A DNA stretch of 64,000 nt from Palsa-965 sp044448685 (GTDB lineage: Bacteria; Bacteroidota; Bacteroidia; Palsa-965), in contig JBIOHC010000001.1 of the NCBI GenBank assembly GCA_044448685.1, forward strand, positions 222,259 through 286,258, written 5' to 3'. This document shows, piece by piece, positions 8,899-17,820 of this stretch. The notes beneath the pieces were generated by a model that made no database searches, was not told the DNA's origin, and worked only from the letters and a program-made list of their open reading frames with translations. How positions within the stretch are numbered: the first letter of the stretch is position 1; each line of letters starts with the position of its first letter. The translations under genes and the position numbers were made by a program.

Positions 8899-9413
8899 CA
8901 GGAAAAAGCAAGGAAGAGGAAGCTGTACAACGGGCGAAAAAAATCCGCCTGCTTCTGACTGACTCAGATGGGGTGCTTACCGATGCGGGTGTATACTATG
9001 GTCCGGATGGAGAGGTGATGAAAAAATTCTCTGTGCGCGATGGAATGGGAGTGGAGCGTCTCACAAAAATCAGCGGCATCGAAACAGGAATCATTACCGG
9101 GGAAATATCCCCTTCATTAATAAAGCGTGCCGAGAAATTACAGATTACCGAATTGCACCTTGGGGTTAAAGATAAACTGCCCCGGGTAATGGAGATACTG
9201 AAAAGAAAGAATCTGAAACTGGAAGAAGTGGCTTATATAGGTGATGATGTAAATGACCTCGAAGTGTTGCAAGCCGTAGGTCTGGCAGCCTGCCCCGCCG
9301 ATGCCATGCATCTCATCCGTCATGCCATTCATTATCCTTGCAGCACAGCCGGAGGGCGGGGCTGTTTCAGGGAATTCGCCGAATTCATCATACAGTGTAA
9401 ACAAATATCCTAA
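8895..9413 (+). CDS. KdsC-like HAD phosphatase
   Basis: 172 residues from the ATG at 8895 (ATGA overlap with the SDR stop; an upstream GTG at 8883 is possible). TDSDGVLTDAGVYY (22-35) carries the nucleophile and acid/base aspartates D23 and D25. FSVRDGMGVERL, TGEISPSLIKRAEKL and YIGDDVNDLEVL complete the HAD fold of 3-deoxy-octulosonate 8-phosphate phosphatase and the C-terminal domain of NeuA. Expected role: removal of phosphate from the 3-deoxy-ulosonate phosphate before CTP activation. This implies that the NeuB-like enzyme acts on a phosphorylated aldose. Confidence 0.88.
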   Translation: MTGKSKEEEAVQRAKKIRLLLTDSDGVLTDAGVYYGPDGEVMKKFSVRDGMGVERLTKISGIETGIITGEISPSLIKRAEKLQITELHLGVKDKLPRVMEILKRKNLKLEEVAYIGDDVNDLEVLQAVGLAACPADAMHLIRHAIHYPCSTAGGRGCFREFAEFIIQCKQIS

Positions 9414-9423
9414 CATAGAAACG

Positions 9424-10317
9424 ATGAGAATCATTGACCTGGGTAACAACAAAAAAATAGGTGACGGACAGCCTTCCTACATCATTGCAGAAATTGGCAT
9501 CAATCACAATGGCTCTATGGATATTACGCGCAAGCTGATAGACGCAGCTGTGGAATGCCATTGCGACGCTGTGAAATTCCAAAAAAGAACACCGGAGCTT
9601 TGTGTTCCGAAAGACCAATGGAATGTAATGCGTGATACACCCTGGGGTCAGATGACCTACATCGATTACAAACGTAAAACAGAATTCGGCATGAAAGAAT
9701 ATGCCGAAATTGATTCCTATTGCAAAGAGAAAGGTATTGCCTGGTTCGCTTCGTGCTGGGATGAACCATCGGTTGATTTTATAGAACAGTTCAATCCGGT
9801 AATGTATAAACTCGCATCCGCTTCACTGACGGATTATGACCTTATCAACAAAATTAAAGCTACCGGAAAGCCTCTGATCCTTTCAACGGGAATGTCTACT
9901 CAGCATGAAATTGTGGATGCTGTCAAGGTGTTCGGAATGCACAACCTGTTAATAGCACATTCTACTTCTTCTTACCCTTGTCCACCGGAAGAACTGAACC
10001 TGCGCATGATCAATACCCTTCAGAAAATGTATCCGGATACGCCGGTAGGGTATTCCGGTCATGAGACAGGACTTGCTACTACCGTTGTTGCAGTTGCCAT
10101 CGGAGCCTGCTTTGTAGAACGCCATTTTACACTTGACAGAGCCATGTGGGGATCTGACCATGCCGCATCAGTAGAAGTTCCGGGTATGGCCAAACTGGTG
10201 AGAGACATACGGTCGGCCGAAGTGGCCCTGGGTGATGGAGTCAAGAAAGTATATGACAGTGAGCTGGGCCCCTTGAAACGACTGAGAAGGGTGGTGGCTC
10301 CCGTGAACGGAAAATAA
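9424..10317 (+). CDS. NeuB-family ulosonic acid synthase lacking the SAF domain
   Basis: 297 residues from ATG 9424. YIIAEIGINHNGSMD (about 18-32) and VKFQKR (about 48-53) are the PEP-binding start of the NeuB TIM barrel. KLASASLTDYDLI, LSTGMS (about 160-165), HSTSSYPCPPEELNL, GYSGHETG (about 210-217), EKHFTLD-like VERHFTLDR, and GSDHAASVEVPGM are the remaining family motifs. Canonical sialic acid synthases continue for about 50-60 residues as an antifreeze-like SAF domain that covers the active site and contacts the N-acetyl group. Here the reading frame stops directly after LKRLRRVVAPVNGK, followed by two stop codons, so that domain is absent. The enzyme should condense PEP with an aldose, but probably not with ManNAc. 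Confidence 0.87.
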   Translation: MRIIDLGNNKKIGDGQPSYIIAEIGINHNGSMDITRKLIDAAVECHCDAVKFQKRTPELCVPKDQWNVMRDTPWGQMTYIDYKRKTEFGMKEYAEIDSYCKEKGIAWFASCWDEPSVDFIEQFNPVMYKLASASLTDYDLINKIKATGKPLILSTGMSTQHEIVDAVKVFGMHNLLIAHSTSSYPCPPEELNLRMINTLQKMYPDTPVGYSGHETGLATTVVAVAIGACFVERHFTLDRAMWGSDHAASVEVPGMAKLVRDIRSAEVALGDGVKKVYDSELGPLKRLRRVVAPVNGK

Positions 10318-10328
10318 TAAGAAGTCCT

Positions 10329-11132
10329 ATGGGGGATACGATTAAGGTTGATTATATCACGTTTGCAATTATACTGATTGCTGCCGGCACGTTTATCTTT
10401 CTGGAACGGAAATACCCTTACCGTAAAGGCCTGCCTTTTTTACGGGAAGGAATCTGGACAGATTTTTTCTGGTATAATATCGTACAGACGATCCTTTTGA
10501 AATTTCTCATCATGGATTTTATGATCCCCCATACCAGTAACCACTTTAATTTTTCAAGTCTGCATTTTGTAAGCGGATGGCCTGTTGTTGGCCAGGTACT
10601 CTTCTTCCTCGTGGTGCATGATTTTTATATCTACTGGTTTCACCGCTGGCAACATAATTCAAAAATTCTGTGGCGTACGCACGAAGCCCATCATTCAGCA
10701 AAGTATATAGACTGGGTTGCAGGATCCCGTTCACATGCATTGGAAATTATCATCAACCAAACCATAGAATTCCTTCCCATCATAGCACTGGGAGCCGACC
10801 CGATTGTGGTTCCTGTCAAAGCATGCATTGACGGAGTTTGGGGAATGTATATTCATTCCAATATCAATGTTCGTTCGGGCAAACTCCAGTATATCATCAA
10901 CGGTCCTGAAATGCATTTATGGCATCATGCGGATCAGCAGGAAGTATTCTTTGCGAATTATTCAACAAAATTTGCCATCTGGGACTGGATTTTCGGTACC
11001 GGCTATCATCCCGATTTCAAACCGGTCAGATACGGCCTGCCGTATGAATTTCCAAAGGGATATTTCGGCCAATTAATAGCTTTGTTCCGAAAAAGAGTCA
11101 AAGCTGAAGATGATAAAACCATTTCTGCCTGA
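10329..11132 (+). CDS. sterol desaturase / fatty acid hydroxylase superfamily membrane protein
   Basis: 267 residues with N-terminal and central membrane helices. The di-iron histidine clusters of the fatty acid hydroxylase superfamily are present: HDFYIYWFHRWQH (about 97-109), HEAHHS (about 118-123) and MHLWHHAD (about 195-202). Family members hydroxylate or desaturate lipids in the inner membrane using oxygen. It sits 11 nt after the NeuB-like gene and overlaps the next start by 1 nt (TGATG), so it belongs to the sugar operon transcriptionally. Whether it modifies the glycolipid carrying the new sugar is speculation. Confidence 0.85.
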   Translation: MGDTIKVDYITFAIILIAAGTFIFLERKYPYRKGLPFLREGIWTDFFWYNIVQTILLKFLIMDFMIPHTSNHFNFSSLHFVSGWPVVGQVLFFLVVHDFYIYWFHRWQHNSKILWRTHEAHHSAKYIDWVAGSRSHALEIIINQTIEFLPIIALGADPIVVPVKACIDGVWGMYIHSNINVRSGKLQYIINGPEMHLWHHADQQEVFFANYSTKFAIWDWIFGTGYHPDFKPVRYGLPYEFPKGYFGQLIALFRKRVKAEDDKTISA

Positions 11133-11497
11133 TGGCCTGGATCTTTCTCTTAATTGCTTCTGTTTGTGAAATCTGCTGGATATACTGTCTTAAGTATTTC
11201 AAGCTGAAGACACTGCTCTCATTCAAATTCTCCCTGCTCTTTACCAGCCTGGATAACCTGAAGGTGCTGTTACCCGGCCTGGGCTATATTATTTTCGGAG
11301 TAGGCAATATCCTGTTTTTTTCCAAAGCCATGAAACAAATACCGGCTTCGGTAGCTTTTGCCTGTTGGATGGCAGTGGCTCTGATCGGCGTCAAACTGGT
11401 TGACACCCTTGTACTGAAAGAATCAGTTTCCATGATGAACCTCCTGTTCATCGGACTTATCCTCATCGGTATCATTGGCCTTAAGATCTATCCCTGA
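11132..11497 (+). CDS. SMR-family small multidrug-resistance/export protein
   Basis: 121 residues with four predicted membrane helices. The start MAWIFLLIASVCEICW places a glutamate (E13) at the position of the essential EmrE Glu14, and the length fits the SMR family. Members export cationic compounds, guanidinium, polyamines, or (in the ArnE/F branch) flip undecaprenyl-linked sugars. In this context a lipid-sugar flippase role is an attractive but untested alternative to drug export. Coupled to the preceding gene by a TGATG overlap; last gene of the operon. Confidence 0.78.
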   Translation: MAWIFLLIASVCEICWIYCLKYFKLKTLLSFKFSLLFTSLDNLKVLLPGLGYIIFGVGNILFFSKAMKQIPASVAFACWMAVALIGVKLVDTLVLKESVSMMNLLFIGLILIGIIGLKIYP

Positions 11498-11498
11498 T

Positions 11499-11516
11499 AA
11501 CCTGCATGCGGGTTTT
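11499..11516 (+). terminator. candidate weak terminator after the sugar operon
   Basis: AACCTGC-AT-GCGGGTT can form a short hairpin with T/A-rich sequence (TTTTATTATTG) after it, two bases past the SMR stop codon. Small stem; moderate support only. Confidence 0.4.
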
Positions 11517-11553
11517 ATTATTGTTTGGAAATAAGGGGTTTCTCTGATCTTAA

Positions 11554-11597
11554 AAATAGTTAACATTGCTAACTATTTACAAAAACAACTATCTTTG
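11554..11597 (+). promoter_or_regulatory. MarR-type operator overlapping a Bacteroidota promoter
   Basis: A perfect 9-bp inverted repeat, AAATAGTTA (11554-11562) and TAACTATTT (11570-11578), is separated by 7 nt. The -33 TTG (11566-11568) lies inside the spacer and the -7 TATCTTTG (11590-11597) follows after 21 nt. The ATG of the marR gene is at 11617. A MarR dimer bound here would occlude the -33 element, so the regulator and the efflux operon are probably autorepressed. Confidence 0.72.
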
Positions 11598-11616
11598 TTG
11601 TATAAATATGTAAGCA

Positions 11617-12111
11617 ATGGCACCCCATGCTAACTTTACGGAGGAGTTTCCGCTGGGCCGCCGGTTCGGTTTGCTTATGCGTATGTATTTCGGCGCCCTG
11701 ACCAAAAAACTGGAAGAACTGGATATTGACCGGCACTATTCTATCCTGATAATTCTTGAAAATAAGGAAGCAGCCTGCAGTCAGCAGGATGTTGCCAACT
11801 TGCTGAGGATCGATAAAGCTTCTATGGTCCGCATTATTGATTACCTGGTGAAGAAGAAGTACATCAAACGGATGATGAATCCATCCGATCGCCGGGAACA
11901 TATTCTGTGCCTGACCGAAAAGGCAAGAAAAACCCTTCCTCGTATTCACAGAGCAGTCGGTGAGCTGAATTCAGCAGCTTTCTCAGGCTTAAGTAAATCA
12001 AATCAGAAAGGATTTTATCAGAGTCTTGATTTGCTTGCACGCAACCTGGGCGAAGAACCTGCAAATACCATCGTAGTCGATTTCAAAAAAGTTAAAACCG
12101 GCAGGAAATGA
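11617..12111 (+). CDS. MarR-family transcriptional regulator
   Basis: 164 residues, winged-helix MarR fold. The helix-turn-helix lies around CSQQDVANLLRIDKASMVRIIDYLVKKKYI (about 52-81) and the wing contains NPSDRREHILCLTEKA (about 87-102, the MarR DRR..xLxLT signature). It heads an RND efflux operon and its stop overlaps the MFP start by 4 nt (ATGA). A perfect palindrome over its promoter is the likely operator, so ligand binding should derepress regulator and pump together. Confidence 0.9.
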   Translation: MAPHANFTEEFPLGRRFGLLMRMYFGALTKKLEELDIDRHYSILIILENKEAACSQQDVANLLRIDKASMVRIIDYLVKKKYIKRMMNPSDRREHILCLTEKARKTLPRIHRAVGELNSAAFSGLSKSNQKGFYQSLDLLARNLGEEPANTIVVDFKKVKTGRK

Positions 12112-13163
12112 AAAAGTGGCCTATCATTATCATCATACTTGTTGCTGCACTCGTGGTCATCAAGGTTCTGTTTCTGAAAGGAAACAGTCCGGATAAACAA
12201 GGAGGGGCTGCTTCAAAACCTGCCCCGAGCAATGTAACGGTAACGGTTGTGCATGCAGCAACCTTCGACACCCATATTGTTGCTACAGGAACGACACTTT
12301 CAAACGAGGAAGTGGATCTGAAACCGGAAGTGTCAGGTAAAATAGTGCAGATACTCTTTAAAGAGGGTGATCAGGTAGAGAAAGGCGCACTGCTCCTTAA
12401 ACTGAATGATGCCGATCTGGTGGCTCAATTGAAAAAACTGGATCTGCAGCGTAAACTGGCAGCAGAAAAAGAAGGCCGCCTCAAAAAATTACTGGAAATA
12501 AAGGGTGTGAGCCAGGAAGAATATGACGCAGCCCTTAATACCGTACAGGGTACAGATGCCGATATCGAATTCACCAGAGCACAGATTGCCAAAACGGAAT
12601 TGCGCGCTCCTTTCAACGGAATCATCGGTCTGAAAAGTGTAAGTGAAGGTAGCTATGTATCTCCCACGGTTAAAATAGCTTCCATGCAACAAATCGATCC
12701 GATTAAAATAGACTTCTTCGTGCCCGAAAAATACTCCGGTTCTATCCACAAAGGACAAAAACTCATTTTTCATACTGCAGGACTTCCGGAAGCATTTGAC
12801 GGACAGATTTATGCCATAGAACCCAAGATTGATCTGGCAACACGGACATTGCAGCTCCGGGCCATTTGTCCTAACAAGGAAGGAAAGATTCACCCGGGCG
12901 CGTTTGCGAAAATAGAAGTAGTCCTGAAAGAAACCGCAGGCACGATCCTCATCCCCACCGAAGCGCTCATCCCGGTATTAAAAGGACAGAATGTCTATCT
13001 GTGTAAAGGCGGGAAAGCGGTATCCAGACCTGTTGAAACAGGCTCAAGGACAGATATACAGATAGAAATTACCAAAGGATTGAGTGAAGGTGATACCGTT
13101 ATTACAACCGGAATCATGCAGCTTAAACCCGGAGCTCCGGTATTTATTCAGCAAGCGAAATAA
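12108..13163 (+). CDS. RND efflux periplasmic adaptor (HlyD/MFP family)
   Basis: 351 residues. One N-terminal membrane anchor (WPIIIIILVAALVVIKVLF, about 4-22) is followed by a split lipoyl domain (VDLKPEVSGKIVQILFKEGDQV about 66-88; LRAPFNGIIGL about 165-175), an alpha-helical hairpin between them, and a beta-barrel domain. It bridges the inner-membrane pump and the TolC channel. ATGA overlap with marR and 4 nt spacing to the pump gene indicate a single operon. Confidence 0.9.
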   Translation: MKKWPIIIIILVAALVVIKVLFLKGNSPDKQGGAASKPAPSNVTVTVVHAATFDTHIVATGTTLSNEEVDLKPEVSGKIVQILFKEGDQVEKGALLLKLNDADLVAQLKKLDLQRKLAAEKEGRLKKLLEIKGVSQEEYDAALNTVQGTDADIEFTRAQIAKTELRAPFNGIIGLKSVSEGSYVSPTVKIASMQQIDPIKIDFFVPEKYSGSIHKGQKLIFHTAGLPEAFDGQIYAIEPKIDLATRTLQLRAICPNKEGKIHPGAFAKIEVVLKETAGTILIPTEALIPVLKGQNVYLCKGGKAVSRPVETGSRTDIQIEITKGLSEGDTVITTGIMQLKPGAPVFIQQAK

Positions 13164-13167
13164 AGCT

Positions 13168-16100
13168 ATGAGTTTATCCTCCATCAGTATAAAACGTCCG
13201 GTACTGGCAATTGTCATGTCAGTAGTTATCGTTTTATTCGGCTTTATCGGTTATACCTATCTGGGTGTGCGGGAATATCCTTCCATAGATCCTCCTATTA
13301 TTACGGTGAGGACCAATTATACAGGAGCGAATGCCGACGTAATTGAATCACAGATTACGGAACCTCTGGAAAAATCAATCAATGGTACAGCCGGAATCCG
13401 TTCACTCTCCTCGTCGAGTAATCTGGGTTCATCTGTAATTACCGTTGAATTTAATGTGAATGCCGATCTGGAAGCTGCTGCCAATGATGTAAGGGATAAA
13501 GTTTCCCAGGCTGTGAGGCAACTTCCGCTTGATATAGATGCCCTTCCTACAGTAACCAAATCGGATGCCAACTCCGATGCTATTCTTGCCTTAACGGTAC
13601 AGAGTAATAACAAGAACATTCTCCAGATCAGTGATTATGCTGAAAATATTATTGCGGAGCGTTTGCAGACAATACCCGGAGTAAGCAGCATTCAGATCTG
13701 GGGTCAGAAAAAATACGCCATGCGTATCTGGATGGATCCTGCGAAACTGGCAGCATTCAAAATGACTCCGTTGGACATCCGGCAGGCCCTTGACAGAGAG
13801 AATGTGGAGCTGCCCGGGGGAAAGATTGAGGGGAACAAAACGGAGCTCACCGTAAGAACAATCGGTAAGTTTACTTCGGAAGAAAGTTTTAATAACCTGA
13901 TTATTCAGGAAACTCAGGAAAAAACAATACGCCTGAAAGATCTGGGTTATGCAGTATTAGGGCCGGAAGCAGAAGAAACCATCCTTAAGCAAAGCGGAAC
14001 ACCAATGATTGGTCTGGGTCTGGTTCCCCAACCCGGTGCCAATTATATAGATATTGCCGATGAATTTTATAAACGTCTTGTCTCCATACGAAAAGACCTT
14101 CCCAAAGATTATACCCTGGATATAGCCCTTGACAATACCAAATTTGTTAAGAATTCTATTACAGAGGTGAAGGAAACCCTGCTGATAGCTATAGTCCTTG
14201 TTATCCTGATCATTTATCTCTTTTTCCGTGACTGGCTCATAGCCTTCCGTCCGCTTATTGATATTCCTGTTTCCCTCATCGGGGCTTTCTTTATAATGTA
14301 CTTCATGGGTTTTTCCGTGAATGTACTGACCCTGCTGGCTATTGTACTGGCTACCGGTTTGGTGGTGGATGACGGCATTGTCGTCACAGAAGTGATTTAC
14401 AAAAAGGTGGAAGGAGGAATGAAACCTCTGGAGGCAGCATACAAAGGATCGGAGGAAATATTTTTTGCAGTTATTTCCACTTCAATCACACTGGCAGCTG
14501 TATTTATGCCGGTGATCTTCATGCAGGGTTTCGTGGGAAGGCTGTTCCGGGAATTCGGGGTAGTGGTGGCGGGTGCCGTGCTGATATCGGCATTCGTATC
14601 CCTCTCTCTGACACCCATGCTGAATGCCAAACTGATCCGCAAGAATGAGAAAAAAAGCCGGTTCTACCTTCGGACAGAACCTTTCTTTGTGAATATGGCA
14701 GAGAGTTATCGCCGGGGCCTCAGCAGTTTTATGAAACACAGACGCTGGGCTTTTGTAATAATGGGTGTATCTATTGTGATGCTTATCGGTCTTTTTAAGA
14801 TTGTGCCGACGGAACTGGCTCCGCTGGATGACAGAAGCTGGCTTCGTGTTGCCGTTACAGCACCGGAAGGGGCGTCCTATGAATATATGGACAATTTTAT
14901 GGACAGGCTTACAGCGCTTGTAAATGACTCTGTCCGGGAGAAAGTGCAATGTATCAGTGTTACGGCTCCTAATTTTGCCGGCTCCGGCTCTGTTAATTCC
15001 GGCATGATGCGGGTTGTTTTGTCTACACCTGATAAACGAAAAAGAAGCCAGCAACAGATCGCTGCTCTGATGAGAAGAGAAACCAAGGGATATCCGGAAG
15101 CCAAAACATTTATCATCGAAGAACAAACAATAAGTGTCGGAGGAGGTGCAAAGAATTCCCTGCCTGTACAATATGTGCTGGAAGCTCAGAATTTTGATAA
15201 GCTCAAACAGTTCCTGCCGAAATTTCTGGATGAAGCATATAAGGAAAAAACCTTCGGAGGAGTTGTCGATGTGAACCTCAAATTCAACAAGCCTGAACTG
15301 GACGTTACCATTAACAGGGATAAAGCGAAAGATCTCGGTGTTTCAGTACAGGATATCGCACAGACCCTGCAATTGGCATATAGCGGAGACCGGTTTGCTT
15401 ATTTCAACAGGAATGGCAAGCAATACCAGGTTATCGGGCAAATGGATCGTGCAAACCGCGATGAACCCCTGGATCTTAAATCACTCTATGTCAGAAATGC
15501 AAATGGGGATCTTATCCAGCTGGATAATGTAACCAATGTAAGAGAAGAAAGCAGCCCTCCTCAGCTGTATCACTTTAACAGGTATATGTCGGCTACCGTC
15601 AGTGCCGGACTCGCTCCCGGTAAGACCATTGGAGATGGAGTTGACGCCATGAACCGTATTGCCAAAAAAACACTGGATGATTCCTTTTCTACGGAGCTGA
15701 CCGGCTCATCCCGTGACTTTGCAGAAAGCTCGTCCAATATTTTCTTCGCACTCATGCTGGCACTGATACTGATCTACCTGGTTCTGGCTGCACAGTTCGA
15801 AAGTTTTATAGATCCGCTTATTATCATGTTTACCGTTCCTCTGGCATTTGCTGGGGCATTTCTTTCCCTGTGGTATTTCAATCAGACACTGAATATTTTC
15901 AGTGAAATTGGTATGATTATGCTTGTCGGACTCGTCACCAAGAATGGTATTCTTATCGTTGAGTTTGCCAACCAGCTTAGGGAAAAGGGGCTGAGTAAAA
16001 TGGAAGCGATTATAGAAGCCTCCACATCCCGGTTAAGACCGATTCTGATGACAAGCCTTGCCACAGCTCTGGGTGCATTGCCAATTGCATTGGCTCTCGG

Positions 16101-16236
16101 TGCCGGCGCAAAAAGCCGTATGTCGATGGGTACTGTAGTTATAGGCGGACTTTTATTCTCCCTTGCACTCACCTTATTTGTGATCCCGGCTATTTACTCC
16201 TTCCTTTCCAGGGATAAAAAGAAAGAAGATGAATAG
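13168..16236 (+). CDS. RND-family efflux permease (AcrB/HAE1-like)
   Basis: 1022 residues from ATG 13168; an upstream in-frame extension overlaps the adaptor gene and was rejected. SLSSISIKRPVLAIVMSVVI starts the first membrane helix, and two large periplasmic loops and twelve helices are evident. The proton-relay aspartate pair is in LATGLVVDDGIVV (about residues 396-408) and the second-half GLVTKNGILIVEFAN is typical. The normal length for HAE-1 pumps is about 1030-1050. Likely exports hydrophobic or amphipathic compounds. The gene's end overlaps the TolC gene by 8 nt. Confidence 0.93.
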   Translation: MSLSSISIKRPVLAIVMSVVIVLFGFIGYTYLGVREYPSIDPPIITVRTNYTGANADVIESQITEPLEKSINGTAGIRSLSSSSNLGSSVITVEFNVNADLEAAANDVRDKVSQAVRQLPLDIDALPTVTKSDANSDAILALTVQSNNKNILQISDYAENIIAERLQTIPGVSSIQIWGQKKYAMRIWMDPAKLAAFKMTPLDIRQALDRENVELPGGKIEGNKTELTVRTIGKFTSEESFNNLIIQETQEKTIRLKDLGYAVLGPEAEETILKQSGTPMIGLGLVPQPGANYIDIADEFYKRLVSIRKDLPKDYTLDIALDNTKFVKNSITEVKETLLIAIVLVILIIYLFFRDWLIAFRPLIDIPVSLIGAFFIMYFMGFSVNVLTLLAIVLATGLVVDDGIVVTEVIYKKVEGGMKPLEAAYKGSEEIFFAVISTSITLAAVFMPVIFMQGFVGRLFREFGVVVAGAVLISAFVSLSLTPMLNAKLIRKNEKKSRFYLRTEPFFVNMAESYRRGLSSFMKHRRWAFVIMGVSIVMLIGLFKIVPTELAPLDDRSWLRVAVTAPEGASYEYMDNFMDRLTALVNDSVREKVQCISVTAPNFAGSGSVNSGMMRVVLSTPDKRKRSQQQIAALMRRETKGYPEAKTFIIEEQTISVGGGAKNSLPVQYVLEAQNFDKLKQFLPKFLDEAYKEKTFGGVVDVNLKFNKPELDVTINRDKAKDLGVSVQDIAQTLQLAYSGDRFAYFNRNGKQYQVIGQMDRANRDEPLDLKSLYVRNANGDLIQLDNVTNVREESSPPQLYHFNRYMSATVSAGLAPGKTIGDGVDAMNRIAKKTLDDSFSTELTGSSRDFAESSSNIFFALMLALILIYLVLAAQFESFIDPLIIMFTVPLAFAGAFLSLWYFNQTLNIFSEIGMIMLVGLVTKNGILIVEFANQLREKGLSKMEAIIEASTSRLRPILMTSLATALGALPIALALGAGAKSRMSMGTVVIGGLLFSLALTLFVIPAIYSFLSRDKKKEDE

Positions 16237-17533
16237 AAGAGCCCTGATCGTGATTCTATTAATAGTTTCTGTGCAATTTATCAGCGCACAGGAAAAACTT
16301 TCATTGCAACAAGCAATAGAATTCGCGTTGAAGAATAATTACTCGATTCTCATTGCAAAAAATCAGGCAGAAATAACAAAGAATGACAACCGCCCCGGAA
16401 ATGCAGGCATGCTTCCGCTGGTGCAGCTTGGAGCTTCAGGCAGTCTGGCAAACAACAATATTCATCAGCAGTATGCCAGTGGGCTGGAGGTGAATAAGCC
16501 GGGTGTGAGCACTCAGGCACTCAATGCCGGTCCTTCTGTATCCTGGACCCTTTTTGATGGCATGAAAATGTTTGCTACACGGGATAAGCTCAAAGAGCTT
16601 CAGGCTATGGGTGAATTAAATGCCCGGGTCATGATGGAAAATGCAATTGCGAGGATCATAGATGCCTATTTCGATATTGCGCGTCAGAAACAATTGCTCG
16701 GCTCTCTGAATGAAGCTATCAGTATTTATGAAGAGAGGCTGAATATTGCGGATACTAAGAGCAGGATAGGAAGCGGTTCGGAAGCCGATGTATTACAGGC
16801 AAAAGTGGATCTGAATGAGCAGCGGTCGGCCTGGCTGAGGCAGAAGGTCCTTATTGCCAATGCAAAATCAACACTGAACCTTTTGCTTTCACGCGACAGT
16901 TATACGGATTTCGATATCACAGATTCTCTTTCAATTACGTATCACCCTAAGCTGGAAGACCTCAAAACAAGTGTCGTAAAGCAAAATAATATGCTTCTGG
17001 CTGCACAGAAAAACGTACACATTGCAGAGTATACACTCCGCGAGGTTGGTTCACAGCGATACCCTGTGCTTGGAGTCAGTGCCGGATATAATTTCGCCCG
17101 TACGGAAAACTCAGCTGGATTCGTACTCTTTAACCAAAACCTGGGTTACTCTGCCGGGTTTAATATCACCTGGAATTTGTTCAGCGGATTCAATGTAAAC
17201 CGCCAGATCAGGGATGCGCGTATCACTGCACTGAATTATGATTTACAGTTTAAAGATGTGAGAAACCAGGTCGAAAGCGGGCTGATAATAGCATACAGTA
17301 ATTTTCAAAATGCTGTTGAAGTGCTCAACCTGGAAGAAGACAATATCATTCTCGCCCGGAAAAATGTAACAATCAATATGGAACGCTTCCGCCTCGGTTA
17401 TGTGACCTCCCTGCAGCTCAAAGATGCGGAAAAAAGTTTCCTCGATGCGGAAAGCAGGCTCGTCACAGCGCGCTATGATGCCAAGACAGCCGAAACAGAA
17501 CTGATGCGCCTGAATGGGGTTCTGATCAAGTAA
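16229..17533 (+). CDS. TolC-family outer-membrane efflux channel
   Basis: 434 residues. A signal peptide ends near FISAQ (about residue 21) and two OEP repeats of coiled-coil character follow (LSLQQAIEFALKNN at about 24-37; the second half begins around NNMLLAAQKNVHIAEYTLREV). It provides the exit duct for the preceding pump and adaptor. It overlaps the permease gene by 8 nt and is the last gene of the operon. No strong terminator was found after it. Confidence 0.9.
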   Translation: MNRRALIVILLIVSVQFISAQEKLSLQQAIEFALKNNYSILIAKNQAEITKNDNRPGNAGMLPLVQLGASGSLANNNIHQQYASGLEVNKPGVSTQALNAGPSVSWTLFDGMKMFATRDKLKELQAMGELNARVMMENAIARIIDAYFDIARQKQLLGSLNEAISIYEERLNIADTKSRIGSGSEADVLQAKVDLNEQRSAWLRQKVLIANAKSTLNLLLSRDSYTDFDITDSLSITYHPKLEDLKTSVVKQNNMLLAAQKNVHIAEYTLREVGSQRYPVLGVSAGYNFARTENSAGFVLFNQNLGYSAGFNITWNLFSGFNVNRQIRDARITALNYDLQFKDVRNQVESGLIIAYSNFQNAVEVLNLEEDNIILARKNVTINMERFRLGYVTSLQLKDAEKSFLDAESRLVTARYDAKTAETELMRLNGVLIK

Positions 17534-17820
17534 TTGACTTCATAATGAAGTGTATTCCCCTCTGTCAGCACAAGCTCCCTCTTTCATATTGCCTTACTAT
17601 TAATAAGACATTAATAAACCTGTCGGAACGGTTCATAAACTGTTCATTTCCAAGTTGCCTTCAGACAGGGTTATAGCGCTGTAAAGACGGTCGTTTCACC
17701 TGTTTTCAGGATGCGTTAAAACGCTTTTATTAACAAAGCACTGTTCATGGGAACGCTGGAGTTTACGTCAGTTTAACCTTTGAATAAACTGGAGGATGGA
17801 CATTTGCATAAACCCTGTAA

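Noticed and set aside
13084..13167. N-terminal extension of the RND permease
   Set aside because: It overlaps the adaptor gene; the conserved N-terminus starts at ATG 13168.
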